DNA from: JBPESN01 sp051710625
GTDB lineage: Bacteria > Pseudomonadota > Gammaproteobacteria > Enterobacterales > Enterobacteriaceae
Assembly (NCBI RefSeq): GCF_051710625.1
Contig: NZ_JBPESN010000028.1
Location: forward strand, 1-29,913
Reading direction: 5' to 3'
DNA length: 29,913 bases
This document shows positions 6,368-16,335 of the stretch, one piece after another. The notes under the pieces are model-generated. The model saw only the letters and a program-made list of their open reading frames with translations. It was not told the DNA's origin and did no database searches. A program made the translations under genes and the position numbers. How positions within the stretch are numbered: the first letter of the stretch is position 1; every line of letters begins with the position of its first letter.

Positions 6368-9028
6368 ATGAGCGACCTTGCCAGAGAAATTACACCGGTC
6401 AATATCGAAGAAGAGCTGAAACGTTCTTATCTGGATTACGCCATGTCCGTCATCGTCGGACGTGCGTTGCCGGATGTGCGTGACGGGCTCAAGCCCGTGC
6501 ACCGTCGCGTGCTGTTCGCGATGAGCGTGCTCGGTAATGACTGGAATAAACCTTATAAAAAATCGGCGCGCGTTGTCGGCGACGTCATCGGTAAATATCA
6601 CCCCCACGGGGATACCGCCGTCTACGACACCATTGTGCGTATGGCACAGCCGTTCTCGCTGCGTTACATGCTGGTGGATGGCCAGGGCAACTTTGGTTCC
6701 GTTGACGGCGACTCCGCCGCGGCGATGCGTTATACCGAAGTGCGCATGGCTAAAATCGCCCACGAATTGCTGGCGGATCTGGAAAAAGAGACCGTTGATT
6801 ACGTGCCGAACTATGATGGCACCGAGCAAATCCCCGATGTAATGCCCACCAGGATCCCGAATTTGTTGGTCAACGGCTCTTCCGGCATCGCGGTGGGAAT
6901 GGCCACCAATATACCGCCCCACAACCTCGCGGAAGTCATTGACGGCTGTCTGGCCTATATCGACGATGAGAACATCAGCGTCGAAGGCTTGATGAAACAC
7001 ATTTTTGGGCCCGATTTCCCGACCGCCGCCATCATTAATGGCTGGCGCGGCATAGAAGAAGCCTACCACACCGGGCGCGGCAAAATCTACATCCGTGCGC
7101 GTGCCGAGGTGGAAACGGACGGCAAGTCCGGCCAGGAAATTATCATCGTGCATGAAATTCCCTATCAGGTGAATAAAGCGCGTCTGATTGAGAAAATCGC
7201 CGAGCTGGTAAAGGAAAAGCGTGTCGAAGGCATCAGGGGTCTGCGCGATGAGTCCGACAAGGACGGCATGCGGATCGTCATTGAAATCAAACGTGACGCG
7301 GTGGGGGAGGTGGTGCTCAACAATCTCTACTCCCTGACCCAGCTGCAGGTGTCGTTTGGTATCAATATGGTGGCGCTGCATCAGGGGCAGCCGAAGATCC
7401 TGCCGCTGAAGAATATTTTATCCGCCTTCGTGCGTCACCGCCGTGAAGTGGTGACCCGCCGCACGATTTTTGAATTACGCAAAGCCCGCGAGCGCGCGCA
7501 TATTCTGGAAGCGCTCGCGGTGGCGCTGGCGAATATCGACCCGATCATTGAGCTGATTCGCCAGGCGCCGACGCCGGCGGAAGCGAAAGCCGCCCTGGTT
7601 GCGCGTTCATGGGCGCTGGGCACCGTCTCCGCTATGCTGGAGCGCGCTGGCGACGACGCTGCACGGCCGGAATGGCTGGAGCCGGAATACGGCATTCGCG
7701 ACGGTCAGTATTACCTGACCGAGCAGCAGGCCCAGGCGATTCTGGATTTGCGCCTGCAAAAACTGACCGGCCTGGAGCATGAAAAACTGCTGGATGAATA
7801 TAAGGAGCTGCTGACCCAGATAGCTGAGCTTATCCGTATCCTGCAGAACCCTGACCGCTTGATGGAGGTGATCCGCGAAGAGCTGGTGGCCATCAGAGAG
7901 CAGTATAACGACCCGCGCCGCACCGAGATTACCACCAATACGTCGGATATCAATATTGAAAACCTGATTAATCAGGAAGATGTTGTCGTCACCTTGTCCC
8001 ATCAGGGTTACGTGAAGTATCAGCCGTTGACGGACTATGAGGCGCAGCGGCGCGGCGGTAAAGGGAAGTCGGCGGCCAGCATCAAGGAAGAGGACTTTAT
8101 CAACCGGCTGCTGGTGGCGAATACCCACGATACGATCTTGCTGTTCTCGAGCCGGGGACGGATGTACTGGATGAAGGTTTATCAACTGCCGGAAGCCAGC
8201 CGCGGCGCCCGTGGGCGGCCGATAGTCAATCTGCTGCCGCTGGAGTCCAACGAACGTATCACCGCCATCTTGCCGGTGCGTGAGTACGAGGAAGGACGCC
8301 ACGTCTTCATGGCGACCGCCAGCGGCACCGTGAAGAAAACCTCCTTCATTGAGTTCAGCCGTCCGCGCAGCGCCGGTATCATTGCTGTCAACCTTAACGA
8401 TGGCGATGAGCTGATTGGCGTCGATCTGACCGACGGCAGCAACGAGGTCATGCTGTTCTCCGCTTACGGTAAGGTGGTGCGCTTCCCGGAAAACCAGGTG
8501 CGCAGCATGGGGCGGACCGCAACCGGCGTGCGCGGTATCAGTCTGGCCGAAGGCGACCGGGTGGTGTCTCTCATCGTGCCGCGCGGCGAGGGGCCGATCT
8601 TGACGGTGACGCAGCATGGCTACGGCAAGCGCACCGCGCAGGCGGAATATCCGACCAAGTCCCGCGCCACCCAGGGCGTTATCTCCATCAAGGTGAACGA
8701 ACGCAATGGTGAAGTGGTCGGCGCGGTACAGGTGGATAATTGCGATCAGATCATGATGATAACGGACGCCGGTACGCTGGTGCGTACGCGGGTCTCCGAG
8801 GTAAGCATCGTGGGCCGCAACACCCAGGGCGTGACGCTCATTCGCACCGCGCAGGGCGAACACGTGGTGGGTCTGCAGCGCGTCGCCGAGCCGGTCAATG
8901 ACGACGATCTGGATTCGGTGGCAAGCCCTGAGGCGCTGGCGGATGACAGCCTCGCGGATGCTGATGACGCCGATGAGGCGGATAATGGCGTCGAGGGTGA
9001 CGATGATGTCGACGGCGAACGCGAATAA
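6368..9028 (+). CDS. gyrA: DNA gyrase subunit A
   Basis: An 886-residue protein, slightly longer than E. coli GyrA (875). Gyrase introduces negative supercoils using ATP, with GyrA carrying the DNA-cleaving tyrosine. The start MSDLAREITPVNIEEELK matches the family. The catalytic Tyr is in AAMRYTEVRM (residue 122). The GyrA box QRRGGKG begins the C-terminal wrapping domain (around residue 560), followed by beta-pinwheel repeats. The tail is strongly acidic (about 40 residues rich in Asp, Glu and Ala) and longer than in E. coli. Residue 83 in the quinolone-contact region is Thr (HPHGDTAVYD) where E. coli has Ser. Intact. Confidence 0.98.
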   Translation: MSDLAREITPVNIEEELKRSYLDYAMSVIVGRALPDVRDGLKPVHRRVLFAMSVLGNDWNKPYKKSARVVGDVIGKYHPHGDTAVYDTIVRMAQPFSLRYMLVDGQGNFGSVDGDSAAAMRYTEVRMAKIAHELLADLEKETVDYVPNYDGTEQIPDVMPTRIPNLLVNGSSGIAVGMATNIPPHNLAEVIDGCLAYIDDENISVEGLMKHIFGPDFPTAAIINGWRGIEEAYHTGRGKIYIRARAEVETDGKSGQEIIIVHEIPYQVNKARLIEKIAELVKEKRVEGIRGLRDESDKDGMRIVIEIKRDAVGEVVLNNLYSLTQLQVSFGINMVALHQGQPKILPLKNILSAFVRHRREVVTRRTIFELRKARERAHILEALAVALANIDPIIELIRQAPTPAEAKAALVARSWALGTVSAMLERAGDDAARPEWLEPEYGIRDGQYYLTEQQAQAILDLRLQKLTGLEHEKLLDEYKELLTQIAELIRILQNPDRLMEVIREELVAIREQYNDPRRTEITTNTSDINIENLINQEDVVVTLSHQGYVKYQPLTDYEAQRRGGKGKSAASIKEEDFINRLLVANTHDTILLFSSRGRMYWMKVYQLPEASRGARGRPIVNLLPLESNERITAILPVREYEEGRHVFMATASGTVKKTSFIEFSRPRSAGIIAVNLNDGDELIGVDLTDGSNEVMLFSAYGKVVRFPENQVRSMGRTATGVRGISLAEGDRVVSLIVPRGEGPILTVTQHGYGKRTAQAEYPTKSRATQGVISIKVNERNGEVVGAVQVDNCDQIMMITDAGTLVRTRVSEVSIVGRNTQGVTLIRTAQGEHVVGLQRVAEPVNDDDLDSVASPEALADDSLADADDADEADNGVEGDDDVDGERE

Positions 9029-9073
9029 TCGCCACGGCCGGCCGGCGTCGCCCCGGCGAGTAACGGTAACCAA

Positions 9074-9105
9074 AAAGAGCCGGCGCAACCGCGCTGGCCT
9101 TTTTA
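9074..9105 (+). terminator. Rho-independent terminator of gyrA
   Basis: The stem GCCGGCGC / GCGCTGGC (one G-T pair) has a 4-base AACC loop and is followed by CTTTTT. It lies 50 bp after the gyrA stop and is preceded by an A run. Confidence 0.8.
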
Positions 9106-9141
9106 ATTTCGGCTGATTTTCTCTTATCGAACGGTACGGGG

Positions 9142-10552
9142 TTGAAGTATTTCACTTCGTTTTGCACCACGGTCAAAATATCCCGCTACCTGTTCAGGAC
9201 GCTGGCGCTCATGCTGTGGGCGCTCGGCGCGCTGTTGTCCTTTCTTTATTTCTGCAGTCTGCAGCAGCAGCGGGAAGCCGTGCTGCGCCAGGAGTATGAC
9301 AATAGCTACGAACAGGCGCAAAATTATATCCGCCACTCGGCGGACATCATGCGTCAACTGAAATACATGGCGGAAAACCGGTTAACCGGCAGCTTGAGTG
9401 GGCTGGATAGGCTAGACGGCAACGCCTCCGGCGCCAAATTGACCCAACCGCGCTACAACACGCTGATACCCAACGACGATTGCGCCAAAGAAACGCCGCG
9501 CTTTCATGCCGCGGTCAACGCATTGACCTATTTTCTCAGCTATTGGAAAGATAATTTTTCCGACGCTTACGATCTTAACCGAGTGTTTTACATCGGCGGA
9601 GAAAGCCTGTGCCTGGCGGATTTCAGTATGCGCAGCGCAGAGAACGGCGAGGATGCCGCGCCGAAAAGTCTGGTGCGCCAGGTTATCAAATTCCGTAACG
9701 CGCGCCTCACCGACCGGCAAGGCACCCAATATTGGGTTACCCCCGGCAACCGGCACGACAGCGGCAATTACTACGTCCTTATTCCCCTTTACAGCGGCAA
9801 TAAGCTGAAGGCCCTGATTGGCATTGAGCAAACAATACGGCTGGAGGATTTTGCCAGCGCCAGCAATTTGCCGCTTGGCCTGACCCTACTCGATCAGAAC
9901 AAGCTGCCGCTACTGAGTTTGACCAGCGGGGCGAGCGCGGCGCGGCGGCGCTGATGTGCCTGACCTGGCTGTTTGAGCGCAGGATACTGGAGCCGGCGGA
10001 GGAAATCCGTCCCGGTTATTGGCACCTAAGCCCGGCATTTGCGGGGGATCTGCCGCTGCTGCTCAACTACCTTTAATCGCAATGACCAGGCGATATGGCC
10101 CGCGCTGCCTGCGCCGCCGGTGATGATGCCCGCAAGCGTCGCCAACGAGGATATATTGATACTGGTCGTCGATGACCACCCGATCAATCGCCGCTTGTTG
10201 GCCGATCAGTTGGGCTCGCTAGGATACCAGGTTATTACCGCTAACGACGGGCTGGATGCGTTGAATGTCATAAGCCGGCAGGCGGTGGACATTATTCTGA
10301 GTGACGTCAATATGCCAAATATGGATGGTTATCAGTTTGCCCGCGCGCTGCGAACGCAGGGCAGGGTGACGCCCGTCATCGGCGTCACCGCCAAATGCGC
10401 TGGCGGAAGAAAAGTAGCGCTGTCTCGATGTGGGTATGGACAATTGCCGGTCAAAACCAGTGACGCTTGAGATTCTTCAGCCGGTGCTTGTGGCCTACGG
10501 TCAAAAGGTGCGGCAGGCGCGAAAAGAGGCTGACCTGGATAACCAACAGTAA
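9142..10552 (+). pseudogene. rcsC: rcsC, hybrid sensor kinase, internally deleted
   Basis: RcsC is the inner-membrane hybrid kinase that starts the Rcs envelope-stress phosphorelay. The locus is about 1.4 kb instead of the 2.85 kb of E. coli rcsC. The first 260 residues (TTG start at the place of the family MKYxxSF start, one membrane segment, then the periplasmic sensor with NFSDAYDLNRVF) are readable. After the LLSLTSG segment the frame is lost. A short piece resembling the second membrane segment's exit (FERRILEPAEE) follows, and then sequence already matches the region just before the receiver. The HisKA and HATPase domains are gone. The receiver is readable from 10150 (VVDDHPINRR, LSDVNMPNMDG with the phospho-acceptor Asp) until a frameshift after VIGVTAK; the tail ends QQ-stop at 10552. 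Confidence 0.93.
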
Positions 10553-10627
10553 CGTGCGGCGCGCAGAGCATATGGCTTACAGCGGCGCGGCGGCACACTG
10601 TGCTGCGCGTCCGATATAAAGGCAGGT

Positions 10628-11281
10628 TTAATCTTTGTCGACCGGCGCCATGCTTACCGACGACAGGTAATTCAACAGCCCGATATCATTTTCCACGCCC
10701 AGTTTGAGCATGGCCGATTTTTTCTGGCTGCTGATAGTTTTAATACTCTGATTCAGTTTTTTGGCGATTTCGGTCACCAGAAAACCTTCGGCAAACAGCC
10801 GCGATACTTCGCTTTCCTTAGGCGACAGGCGTTTATCACTGTAACCCGCCGGCGCTAATGCGTTCCAAAAGCTTGGCGCCGCTCTTGGGGGTGTACTTCT
10901 TTCCTTTTTGCAGCGAGGACAGCGCTTTCGGCAGGTCGGTGGGCGCGCCCTGTTTCAACACGATGCCGTCGATATCCAATTCCAGCACCGCACTTAAAAT
11001 GGCCGGGTTATATTGTTCATGGTCAGGACGATAATCGCCAGGTGAGGATAATGACGCTTAATGTATTTGATAAGCGTAATGCCATCGCCGTATTTTTCAC
11101 CCGGCATGGAGAGATCCGTCACCAAGACATTCGCATCCAGCTTGCCAAGACTGTTAATCAGGGCGGTGGAATCCTCGAACTCGCCGACCACGTTGACCCA
11201 TTCGATTTGTTCTAAAGATTTTCGAATGCCGAACAGGACGATCGGATGGTCATCGGCAATGATGACATTAAGGTTGTTCAT
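10628..11281 (-). pseudogene. rcsB: rcsB, response regulator, two frameshifts
   Basis: RcsB is the DNA-binding response regulator of the Rcs system. The receiver half is nearly identical to E. coli (MNNLNVIIADDHPIVLFGI; phospho-acceptor in VTDLSMPG) until VLTMNN. There an extra two bases (AT) shift the frame and a TAA follows five codons later. Reading in the correct frame resumes (ILSAVLELDIDGIVLKQGA) until a one-base T insertion near the DKRLSPKE linker gives another stop. The LuxR-type helix-turn-helix (EIAKKLNQSIKTISSQKK) is then clear to the stop at 10628. The two insertions sum to three bases, but stops between them make a full protein impossible. The gene is convergent with rcsC, 75 bp apart. 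Confidence 0.95.
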
Positions 11282-11289
11282 AGTTATGG

Positions 11290-11682
11290 CTACCTTGCAT
11301 GCCGCAGCATTTTAGTGACAAAAACACCAATTTGGTGGATCTCGGATCCTATCTCAGATACATCGTGTTGTTTAATGTAAAACTCAAGGGATTTACAAGC
11401 ACGTTTACCCGCCTCCCGGCCGAGCATCGCGAACACCCCTTTCAGACGATGAGCGGTTTGCGCCAGCGTATTCATATTCAGGTCGCCGCTTTCCGCTTTA
11501 GTATACAACCTCTTTACGTCATCGGGTACTGTCTCAACGAACAGGGCATAATAGTCACTGTCCTGTAACTGGTTTTGGTACCCGCCGTCGCTTATTGGCT
11601 CGCCGGTCGCCTGATCCCGCTCATCTTCCGGCTCCGCCAGCCGCTGCTCGATCAGCGGCAACATCGCCTCAAGCATCGGCAC
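11290..11682 (-). other. Surviving open HPt domain at the end of the rcsD pseudogene
   Basis: A 130-codon open frame covers the complete C-terminal phosphotransfer domain of RcsD, including the phospho-accepting His in TAHRLKGVFAML. An ATG is available at 11682, but there is no clear ribosome site. With rcsC kinase and rcsB broken there is no local partner, so it is most likely leftover sequence. Confidence 0.7.
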
Positions 11683-13988
11683 GCTGAAATTTGTAATTTA
11701 CCTGGATACGCCGGGTAGTCAGCGCCATGACCCCTGAGCGTCTCCGTTCAGCAACAGCGCATAATCCTCCATGCGCGCCGGGTCATCCGTCATCAGCAAA
11801 TTATGTTCTTGGCCGAGGTGATGTTCATCAACGTAAACGCACTCGGCACCCCATCCAGCATGGCGCTGACAATGGTGCGAATTTCTTCGTGACGAATGTC
11901 AAGCAAGACTAATGTGTCCTGCAGCAGTTTTTCGGCTTCCTTGCCGTCTTCGCCCTCAAGCGGGGCCAGCGGCAGACTAAGGCTATATCGCGTGCCGATA
12001 TCCACCCGGCTTTGTATCGCCAGCCGCCCGTTCATTCGGCGGCAGAGCTGATCGCACAAAAACCAAGTGAGTCCCGAACCGCGCTGATACCGGTCTTGCT
12101 GCTGTGCCGGGCTGACAAACGGCTGGCTGAGGTTGGCCGGTTTTTGCTCGCCGATGCCGCTGCCGGTATCGCTGAGGGTAAAGGTTATCGCGCCGCCGGC
12201 GTCATCATTGCTTACGCGCTAGGTAATTTTACCGAAGTGGGTGGTGGTGATGGCGTAATCAAGAATCAGCGCGATCACTTTGCTGACAGCCTCTGCGTCG
12301 CCCGAATAGCAGCAGGTAGTGATGAAACAGGCCTAACCCTTTTTGACTCAAAAGCGGTAAGCGGTCACGCAGCACATCGTCGCACAATTGGTGCAGGTTA
12401 AAAGGTGCGTTGGCCGGTTGCCACTTTTGCAGCTCCAGGTGGGTGAGCAACTGCAAATTATTGGTCAGCCCCATCAGCCGTGTTGATTCCTGACGCAACT
12501 GCGCCAACAATGTCACCTGCTGATCCTCCTGAACGACCGTGATACGCTCTACCAGCTGGCCGATCGCGGCCAGCAGCGCATTTAACTCCTGCTGGATGTT
12601 GTTGAGTATTGCCCGCCACGCTTCGTGGTTTTTATCCAATTCCCGCTGGGCATGCTGCAATTTTTTATTGACCAACTCCTCTTTGTTCTGGTCCAGCAAT
12701 TGGAACAGCTAGGTTTGCGGCGAGAGCTGGCTTTTGAACATATGAATTTTATACACTTCATTGTTCACCGTGGCCTGAATGACGCCCTGATCTCCCTCCG
12801 CCAGATTGGCGATTTTTTGTAAGCTCAGGTGCAGTAGCAGGTGATCCCCGATCTTATTGCTGGCCACCAAGGTATTGTCGCTGAAATTATAAATCAGCAG
12901 ACCCAATGGCAGATTAGCGATCACTTCCTGTCCCAGCGTTTGATGGGATTTAAGCTGTTGCACCATATCGATATTGGGCCGCAGCAAGTTTTTGCGCACC
13001 AGATAAATACCGAGCAAGGAAAAGGCAATCAGCAACAGATCGATGAGCACCAGCCACAGATTATTATGCAGCAGGTCCAGCGCCAGGCTGATAAGCGATA
13101 CCCGGTAGGTCATGGACAGCGGCGCATTGGATAACGGCGCCGTGATTTTAAGCATGGCGCCGTTCATCCGGCTGAAGACGCGCGGCGCCTGGGCCACCGT
13201 CCATGTCGTCGTCATCCACGCTGGCGTCGGCGGCGTTATTGTCGGCGGCGCGATTAAGCACGAAATTAGCGCGTGCCATGTTTAGCTGAATAATATCGTT
13301 GATTGGCAAATCAAAGGCGATGATGGTAGCCAGCCGGGCATGATTGAAAATCATGCGCGGGGTAAAATAGTAGTCGTTAAGAAATCAGTATTTGCGCAGG
13401 GGAGAGAAACTCTCGCGTTCATCCAGGATATTGGCCTGTTGCAGCATTTCGCTGCGGCGTGAATCCACCAGCGAGCCGATATAACTGTCGCGAAAGCGGG
13501 GATTTGTTTCGCGCAGCGGCTGCGTGGAGATGAGCGTCAGACTGTTATCGCTGCCGTTAAGATAATACAGCGTGAAGCTGTTATTTTCCGCCCCCCCACA
13601 GCACATCAAGATAGCGCGACATCGCCAGCGCGTGGGTATAGGTTGCGCTTTCATGACTGCCGAAAATCATCGCATCGGTTTTCTTATGCGGCTTGTCGAC
13701 AAAATACACGTCCAGACGCAGCCGCACCTCCTGCGCGCCGTTTGGCTGCAGCGCCAGCGGGTCGTTTTTGCCGGAGGCATCGTAAAGCTGATAGGCGGCG
13801 ACGCGGTATTTGTCGATGCGTTTTTGCATGGCGCCGGTAATGGTGCTCAGACTATGCTGTTTTTCCACCACATAGGTACTGAAAACCTGATAACCTAGGA
13901 CCCACAGCGACAGGAGCAACAGCAGAATAAACACCAGAAAACCGCGCAGTAGCGCGGTGGAGGTTAACGCGATTTTTTTGATTTGCAT
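11290..13988 (-). pseudogene. rcsD: rcsD, phosphotransfer protein, multiply disrupted
   Basis: RcsD passes phosphate from RcsC to RcsB. The locus has nearly the native length (2699 bp against about 2670 in E. coli) but carries at least six lesions. These are an extra base in a seven-C tract at 13591-13597, an in-frame TGA at 13385, a frameshift near 13200, an in-frame TAG at 12709, further breaks near 12300 and 12220, and a frameshift near 11790. Recognisable parts are the N-terminal membrane segment after MQIKKIAL, a second membrane segment near 13000-13060, the kinase-like ABL region and the HPt domain. It lies 8 bp upstream of rcsB. Confidence 0.94.
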
Positions 13989-14012
13989 AACGGGCCCGGC
14001 TGTTATTGTCCT

Positions 14013-15027
14013 TTAATGGGTCATGCGGCGCGCGCTGGCGCTGACCACCAGTAATAATATCGCTACACAGCCAAAAGCGACATACAGGCTGGTTAAATGG
14101 GGGATGAAGCCTATCAGGGCAGGGCCGGTAAGGATACCGGCATAGCCCACCCCGGAAATGGCCGCCACCGCCAGGTGGGGTGGCATATCCCGCTGGTCGC
14201 CCACGACGCTAAACAATAGCAGCAAATAGCGGCACCAGGTTGGCGGCGCCAAAGCCCAGCAGCAGAAAGCTGAGCAGCGTCACCGTCGGAACGTCAATGG
14301 CGATAGCCAGCAATAAGCCCGCTGCGGCGCACAAACTGCCGCCCAGTAGCATGCGAAAGCGGCTAAGTCATTGATAAACTTATCGCCACACAGCTGATAG
14401 AGAATCATGCTGATGCAAAACAAGGCGTAGCCCAAGCCGCCGGCCGCGCTGTTCATGCCGCGTTCATGAGTAAGAAACAGGGCGCTTCAGTCCAGCATAG
14501 CGCCTTCCGTTAAAAACAGAATGAAACACAACAAACTGATCGCCAATACCCGTCTGTGGGGACGAACGAACAGCGGCGCCCTTTGATCCTCGTCCGTCAC
14601 GGTCAGTAGCTGGCCGGCGGCCAGCGCCAACAGGACCAACAACACCGCCACGATAGTCAGCACGCTCGGCAGAGGCGTCAGCGCACCGCTGGCCTTTGCG
14701 CTGACCAGACCGCGGCGCCGGTACACTCTCAAGCCACGCCAGCAGCGACAGTGTCGCTCCCAGCACGCAGACTGCTGCGATGATGGGCCGTTTGCAGCCT
14801 AGCCGGTGCGCGCAGGGTGTCGCCAACGGCATCGCCAGCAGCGAACCGATGCCCAGACACAGCATCAGCAGGCCGAGGGGAGCATCGTTTATCGCGAGCC
14901 GCGCTTTGGCGAAGGGAACCAGCGGCGCCCAGGCAGACATCGCAAAACCAGTAATAAAAAACACCACACGGGTGGCGATGCGCACCGGATAGGCGGGGCG
15001 CAAAACGGAGGGCAGGGCAGTGGTCAT
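14013..15027 (-). pseudogene. MFS transporter (YbjJ-like), pseudogene
   Basis: The N-terminal part (about 110 residues from MTTALPSVLRP) has the first transmembrane segments of a major facilitator protein, with the pattern of the YbjJ group (MSAWAPLVPFAKARLAI). The frame is lost near 14730. It then continues in another frame to an in-frame TGA at 14487, where the family motif EGAMLDWSAL requires Trp. Further breaks lie near 14360 and 14220, and the last segment ends at 14013. It had about 12 membrane segments originally. The substrate is unknown. It sits between rcsD and the porin. Confidence 0.85.
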
Positions 15028-15161
15028 AATAGTAGGCCGCGAGCTTGAGTCCTGGTGTAAAACGCGACCCTAATGGCCCGCACAAAGGGTTAGGGTGCAA
15101 CATGCGGCAGGCATGGGACGCCATAAAACGGATGCCGCCATAGGCAACGGAGGGCCTCCCT

Positions 15162-15187
15162 GTGCTGGTGCCAGGCAGCACCAGCAC
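15162..15187. repeat. Perfect 10-bp inverted repeat
   Basis: GTGCTGGTGC and GCACCAGCAC flank a 6-base loop in the 225-bp gap between the MFS and DUF4186 pseudogenes. There is no T tract, so it is a poor intrinsic terminator. I see no other feature in 15028-15252. Confidence 0.6.
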
Positions 15188-15252
15188 CTCCTGACACCTA
15201 TCTTCCAGCAGGTTGGCGGGGCGCAAGAGGCTGCCGGGATTACCCGGGCGGC

Positions 15253-15630
15253 TCACGTTTGACCGCCGCTGCCGCGACGCTCCAGCCACAGGGCTATCAT
15301 CGCCACAATAAACGCCTGTTCCGCTTCGCTAAGCGCCACGCCACGCGGTATGCTATATCACTTCTCCAGACAGCCGCGCCAACAGGTCGCGGTCGCGTGT
15401 TGGGCGACAAAGACCAAATGGCTCCGCCACGGGGTTTGTTTCCCGTCTTTGGTCGGGAGCGCTGGCGCCAGCCGGCTGGCGATGAAATCCCGCGCGTGGT
15501 TCAAGATGACCGTCATTCCTTTGGCGTACAAATAGTCGTTATCGCGCGGGTTAAGGGAGAAGCGGCGCCGAAAGGCCGATTGCTGCAGGCGCTGCCATAT
15601 TTGCTCTTTGTCCTTCGCATCTTGGGTCAT
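15253..15630 (-). pseudogene. DUF4186 family protein, single nonsense codon
   Basis: I place the start at ATG 15630 (MTQDAKDKEQIW). The protein matches the uncharacterised DUF4186 family: NHARDFIASRLAPA, then GKQTPWRSHLVFVAQHATATC and the CxxC-like motif CWRGCLEK. At 15358-15360 a TGA replaces the conserved Trp codon (the family reads K-W-H-G-I-P). The frame then stays open for another 34 codons (IPRGVALSEAEQAF onward) to the TGA at 15253. The rest of the protein is preserved, so this looks like a recent inactivation. The function of the family is not known. Confidence 0.82.
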
Positions 15631-15741
15631 TTTGGTACCTCGCCCAGGCAGGCCGCCTGCTTCATCTGCACAAGGCGCACAGTGTAACACGCCATGCGCC
15701 GGCAAACGATGGACAGAAAGGAGACAATTTGCGCCGTTCAC

Positions 15742-16180
15742 TTCATTGTTTTACCGCAGGATAAGCCGGTATGAAGGGGAGCGGGAGGAAAATAAATAAA
15801 TTCCTGCGCTGAAATAAGACGCCATGGGAAGAAAGATAAAGAATGCTTCCTTTGTTTATTATGTTGTTCACTATTATTTTTAAATATGGGTTTGCTCGCT
15901 AAAAGATGTCATTATTCTCGTTGTTATTCTCGATCTTTCTCACAGTCTCGCTAAAAAATAACGACGCAAGATGAAAAAGGAAGGGTGCTCTTAAAGGGTA
16001 TACTGGGGGTTTATATTGCGCTTCTTATGGATCATGTCTGATAATATTTTTTTAATGTAATGTTTTTAAAGTCTTTTTCTTTGTGACTAATGTTATTCAT
16101 TAGTCGGGTAATAGGGTAATTTTATTATTTTTGTTTATATCATTATGATGTATATCGGTTATTTGTTGCCATTCAATGGC
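15742..16180. other. AT-rich region upstream of the porin
   Basis: There is no coding sequence. The stretch is strikingly AT-rich compared with the GC-rich neighbours, and contains a direct repeat of TTATTCTCG near 15915-15935 and a palindrome at 16085-16105. In E. coli the micF RNA is divergent from ompC in this position. I looked for the micF 5' core on the minus strand and did not find it. Confidence 0.5.
16085..16105. promoter_or_regulatory. Palindrome upstream of the porin promoter
   Basis: GACTAATG and CATTAGTC form perfect 8-bp arms with a 5-base spacer, about 76 bp upstream of the proposed -35 of the porin. This suits a dimeric regulator site. It does not look like tandem OmpR boxes. 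The binding protein is unknown. Confidence 0.45.
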
Positions 16181-16209
16181 TTGAAAGGTCAAAATTCATC
16201 GAGTATGAT
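16181..16209 (+). promoter_or_regulatory. Proposed porin promoter
   Basis: The -35 TTGAAA (16181-16186) and the -10 TATGAT (16204-16209) are separated by 17 bp. The predicted leader is about 120 nt and ends in AGAGGGTATTAAC before the ATG, close to the conserved ompC ribosome site. Confidence 0.6.
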
Positions 16210-16335
16210 TCCGCCGTTAGTTCAATATCCGATCTATCAGTGACATCAAGATCTGTTGAATGCTCGTTTTTATTTGGGCCTCTGCGGATATCAAATTATT
16301 AGTGGCAAAATATAATAAATATAGAGGGTATTAAC

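Noticed and set aside
6146..7381. A 411-codon open frame on the minus strand opposite gyrA
   Set aside because: It is a shadow of the highly conserved gyrA reading frame in GC-rich DNA, and its His/Asp-rich composition is typical of antisense frames.
7607..9088. A 493-codon open frame on the minus strand opposite gyrA
   Set aside because: It is antisense to the gyrA C-terminal domain, and its composition and lack of motifs indicate a shadow frame.
14729..15289. A 186-codon open frame on the minus strand overlapping the MFS pseudogene start
   Set aside because: It is in a different frame from the recognisable MFS N-terminus and shows no motif.
15842..16080. A possible micF small RNA divergent from the porin
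   Set aside because: I searched the minus strand for the conserved micF 5' segment and a terminal hairpin with a T run and found neither.
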